Positions 61,329-64,000 of a stretch of 64,000 nt of DNA are shown here, one piece after another. The DNA is from Mayamaea pseudoterrestris (taxonomy: Eukaryota > Bacillariophyta > Bacillariophyceae > Sellaphorales > Sellaphoraceae). The stretch is taken from positions 248,001 to 312,000 of the forward strand of contig BROI01000025.1 of assembly GCA_027923505.1 (NCBI GenBank), in the 5' to 3' direction. Both the position numbers and the translations under genes were made by a program. The notes under the pieces were generated by a model. That model made no database searches, had not been told where the DNA came from, and saw only the letters and a list, made by a program, of their open reading frames with translations. Each line of letters opens with the position of its first letter. Position 1 is the first letter of the stretch.

Positions 61329-62657
61329 TTATTCAAAAGCTCCTTGGACTGTATCAGCGTCAATGTCCGACGTTCCGGCTGATAAAGACTTTTTCATCTC
61401 CTCTCGCACCTCTAAACTTCTTAAATTGTATCCTAGAGCAAGTTGCCACATGCACAACTGTGCCATGGCTTCGCTCGACTGCTCGGTGACAGTGTCGGGT
61501 CCTATTTGTCCCTCACCAATGCCAGCAATAACTGCATTAACTAGGCCCTTCATGGCCACCAAAACGTCTTGACTCATGGTACTCGTCAGCTCCCTCAACT
61601 CCTTCTCAGGTAACGTTCTAATGTACATGAGAAGATCCTTTCGTAACGCTTCTTCCTTTTCCTTGCGGCTAATGACAAGTTCGTTTCGCAGTTGCTGCAC
61701 TTCCTTTCGAAGCTCGGCGACATAGGCATTCGCGTCTACCTCGATACCAGCGTCGTCCTCGGCCACGGATGCGCTCGTTGCTTCCACTGTCTCATTAGTT
61801 TCAGTTGACGACTTTTTGCTAAACAATCCTCCAAATCGTAGACGCAGTTTGCCGCGAATCTTGCCTTTTAAGGTGTCAGGCTTGGCATTCTCTTCATCTC
61901 CAGACAATAATAGCTGATCAAGTCCATTACCAAGTAGAGTTTCGCTGAGACTGAGACGATACTCTGCATTCTTGAACATGTATCCAGTCATTTGCAGTTG
62001 AAACATGAGCGATGCCAATCGCTGTCCCGACATGACAGTCGTCGTGTCAAAGGCCATTTTCGGAAGACCACCAATCAAGCCCAAGACAGTTTGACGCACG
62101 GCACTTTGGACGCGTGGATGAGCCGTCGATGTGAATCGAGAAATGAGTTCATTCGGCGAGAGTCTACTAACGACGGCCATGTATGGATTATTCGCTAGAG
62201 ACTCCTGCGTCAAAGGTGCAGCATTCTGCACCATGGCTCCGCCACTTTCAGACTCGTTACCGACGACTGCAGAGGATTGCATCAATTCATTGGATGCCGT
62301 TGCATTTAATTTATCAGTAGCTTCCCTTGGCGTCGCATCAGCGTTAACAGTGGCATCGGCGTTGTCATAGGAGAGAGGCAGACTATTTTCGCTCATGTAT
62401 TCGCGAGCCTTGATCAAATTCTCCGACTCCTTGTACGTTGGGTCTAGAAACTTGTCAATATCTCCAAACTCGTCGTTGTCTTTTCCAGACGATGGCGGTC
62501 CATCTCCTACCGACGAAAAGAGTGCGATATGTCTACTCTGCTTTGCTGATTTAATTGCCGAGAAGAATGGATTCGGTTGATGAAAGCCAAACGATTGATC
62601 AAAAGTCGCAAGCAGCATGGCAGCCAATGTGGAGCACAAGCTAAATCTGCTTCGCAT
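61329..62657 (-). CDS. plastid DUF760 protein
   Basis: 442 aa from the ATG at 62657; an ATG at 62699 would add 14 residues. The start gives a signal peptide (FSLCSTLAAMLLATFDQSFG) followed by FHQPNPFFSAIKSAKQSRHI, a plastid-type bipartite leader with Phe at +1. After a disordered part, the DUF760 core runs HPRVQSAVRQTVLGLIGGLP, KMAFDTTTVMSGQRLASLMF and QLQMTGYMFKNAEYRLSL. A coiled coil (VAELRKEVQQLRNELVISRK) and helices with LLMYIRTLPEKELRELTSTM, a possible second DUF760-like unit, follow. The family is conserved in plants, algae and cyanobacteria without a settled function. Divergent from the gene at 62898. Confidence 0.83.
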   Translation of the reverse strand: MRSRFSLCSTLAAMLLATFDQSFGFHQPNPFFSAIKSAKQSRHIALFSSVGDGPPSSGKDNDEFGDIDKFLDPTYKESENLIKAREYMSENSLPLSYDNADATVNADATPREATDKLNATASNELMQSSAVVGNESESGGAMVQNAAPLTQESLANNPYMAVVSRLSPNELISRFTSTAHPRVQSAVRQTVLGLIGGLPKMAFDTTTVMSGQRLASLMFQLQMTGYMFKNAEYRLSLSETLLGNGLDQLLLSGDEENAKPDTLKGKIRGKLRLRFGGLFSKKSSTETNETVEATSASVAEDDAGIEVDANAYVAELRKEVQQLRNELVISRKEKEEALRKDLLMYIRTLPEKELRELTSTMSQDVLVAMKGLVNAVIAGIGEGQIGPDTVTEQSSEAMAQLCMWQLALGYNLRSLEVREEMKKSLSAGTSDIDADTVQGAFE

Positions 62658-62897
62658 CCTTTGTCGAATTATTCTGTCGTTTGGCCGTTGATAATACATC
62701 GAACTGTTTAAACAATTGGTTTAGGAAGTTGATCCAAATCAAAAATAGTCAATCGGATGGAAGGGTGCTGAGATGTCGTCGTGGTGATGACAGCTTCACG
62801 GCGCGGGGCGCGCGCCTTCTTCCGTGGAATTCCACGTGGCATGCCGTCATTTTTTTCCTTCGCAGATTTTGACGCATTCTGTTTATGCATCCCTACA

Positions 62898-63140
62898 ATG
62901 GCTGAAAACGACGACAACGACGACATCGAGAAAGAGCCACTTGAATTTGTAAGAGGCGACTTTGTCGAGCTGACGCAGGGAGGTTTCAGGGGAAAGCGCG
63001 GCTTTGTTCAGGAGCGTCAAGACGGCGACGGTAGCTTTACGAGCAATGACGAATGCATCTCGGTCATACTCGACAATGAGGTGCCGTACTTTGTGCCGCC
63101 TGAAGAAAGAGAGAATCTGCTTTTAAACTTGATTTGTTAG
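62898..63140 (+). CDS. small KOW/SH3-like protein
   Basis: 80 aa from the ATG at 62898 (ACAATGG). The frame extends upstream to an ATG at 62787, but that part is Arg/Phe-rich and lies in the divergent promoter. The core VRGDFVELTQGGFRGKRGFV with ILDNEVPYFVPPEERENL resembles a KOW-type SH3 barrel, a fold that often binds RNA or ribosomes. An acidic N terminus precedes it. Likely cytosolic or nuclear; no partner can be inferred. Confidence 0.6.
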   Translation: MAENDDNDDIEKEPLEFVRGDFVELTQGGFRGKRGFVQERQDGDGSFTSNDECISVILDNEVPYFVPPEERENLLLNLIC

Positions 63141-63453
63141 AAGTGACTTGAAGCTGTTGCGAAGGGAGGGAGAGGAGCTAAAGCTACCAGGGTGCACAAA
63201 GATGCAACTACTGCGGTAAGTAGACTATGAGGATCGTGAAGATCCGTATTAGTCGCATCACAAATCAGAACATATGAGATACACGAGACTGTAATGGGCT
63301 ACATATCCGCACTTGTTAGCTTGGCAACAGTTCGCTACGTACATATTTTAGCTACTCGAACACAATTGGGTACCGGTCCGCCATGATATTTGTTGCATGA
63401 AAACCGCGATGTGCGCGGCGCAACGAGAAACAAAGACACTTCCTCCACTTACG
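63141..63453. other. spacer, 313 bp
   Basis: Promoter side of the BTB gene. Contains TACCGGT at 63371-63377. Minus-strand frames here overlap the BTB gene and lack support. Confidence 0.4.
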
Positions 63454-64000
63454 ATGGCATCTGCTGCTCACCAGAATCATCAAGAAGACTCTTTGTCGAC
63501 TCGAAAGAAGGGAGAATGTGAAACGATTGTGGTATTCGGCGCTGGCACCGTGGAGGTAAATGGCGAATATCGCTTCGCCGGGCGCGCGAATGGACATGCG
63601 CATTACGAAATGAAAGGAACTTGGGAGGGCTCTCTTGCGACATTCGCTATATTTGCTGCTTATGACAAGCGCTGGTATATTGGTATCCTGGAATTGCAAA
63701 AAGAGTGCTACCGCACTTGCAAAATACAGGATGCGTCACTCCTGCCTCCAGCACGAATATGGTGGTGCGATGTTGACGCGAATTGTAAAGGTCCTCCACC
63801 GATTCTTTTTCACGACGGTATTACTTTGCTGGATTGGCGCCATGATCCGATCGTAAGTTTCGCCGATTATGAGATTGTGATTACGGTGGAAGGCACTACT
63901 GAATCGACGAGCTATCACGTTCATAAGATTTTTCTTAGCAGTGGATCGGCCTACTTTGCAGGAATCTGGGGCGCTGGAGCGAATTTTGCCGAAGGGCATG
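63454..64000 (+). CDS. BTB/POZ-domain protein, 3' partial
   Basis: ATG at 63454; the frame is open for 182 codons to the right edge, so the C terminus is missing. The first ~125 residues are a beta-rich region (ETIVVFGAGTVEVNGEYRFA, YEMKGTWEGSLATFAIFAAY, KRWYIGILE) that I cannot name. It is followed by a BTB start: FADYEIVITVEGTTESTSYH, VHKIFLSSGSAYFAGIW and FAEG, matching the D-[IV]...FxVHKxxLxxxSxYF pattern. BTB domains dimerise and often recruit cullin-3 ubiquitin ligases. A GTAAGT inside the frame at 63853 is read through because the BTB pattern continues across it. Confidence 0.72.
   Translation, partial: MASAAHQNHQEDSLSTRKKGECETIVVFGAGTVEVNGEYRFAGRANGHAHYEMKGTWEGSLATFAIFAAYDKRWYIGILELQKECYRTCKIQDASLLPPARIWWCDVDANCKGPPPILFHDGITLLDWRHDPIVSFADYEIVITVEGTTESTSYHVHKIFLSSGSAYFAGIWGAGANFAEGH

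Noticed and set aside
1-64000. Retroelement, viral or transposon remnants anywhere in the window
   Set aside because: No reverse transcriptase, integrase, capsid or transposase motifs, and no long terminal or inverted repeats, were seen on either strand.

Overview
The window is nuclear DNA of a stramenopile with a secondary red plastid, most likely a diatom. Four observations support this. Genes are dense (about 40 in 64 kb) with few, short GT-AG introns of 64-154 nt and long single-exon genes. Three proteins (a MATE transporter, a thioredoxin and a DUF760 protein) begin with a signal peptide that ends just before a Phe, as in bipartite plastid presequences. Secreted proteins carry PSD/PT repeats of the kind common in diatoms. 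Several secreted proteins share an Arg-x-Leu-Gln motif next to their cysteine domains. I saw no transposon, retroelement, viral relic, CRISPR array, tRNA or rRNA.

Layout. 1-10.3 kb: a CSC1/TMEM63-type channel (cut by the left edge), an alpha/beta hydrolase, a medium-chain dehydrogenase, an ankyrin protein and a very acidic protein. 10.8-20.4 kb: five cell-surface genes, namely two single-pass membrane proteins (one with a cytosolic PDZ domain), a GPI-type secreted protein, and a tandem pair of GPI-type cysteine proteins. 20.6-22.6 kb: a tandem pair of small Ser/Arg-rich intracellular paralogs. 23.2-28.9 kb: a MUS81-like nuclease, a membrane-anchored cyclophilin-like protein and a DUF4112 protein. 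29.3-32 kb: three tandem secreted paralogs. 32.2-43.1 kb: plastid MATE carrier, two small proteins, PEX11, tRNA uracil-5-methyltransferase (TRMT2A type), a mitochondrial carrier, and a leucine-rich-repeat gene with a frame break. 43.4-52.6 kb: histidine phosphatase, cytochrome P450, NudC-like CS protein, two micro-paralogs, pirin, and a DUF2064 glycosyltransferase-like protein. 52.7-64 kb: a second cysteine-domain surface protein, plastid thioredoxin-like protein, Nudix hydrolase, Bot1/mS45-like mitochondrial protein, DUF760 protein, KOW-like small protein, and a BTB protein cut by the right edge.

The most notable theme is a set of probable cell-surface proteins that share R-x-L-Q motifs, GPI-type tails and a repeated cysteine domain. 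Palindromic TGACGTCA sites lie about 115 bp upstream of the two tandem members, and one sits at the exact midpoint of a divergent promoter. Start codons were placed at ATGs, usually with A at -3 or a signal/targeting peptide immediately after. Introns were inferred from GT-AG boundaries, phase agreement and protein continuity only.
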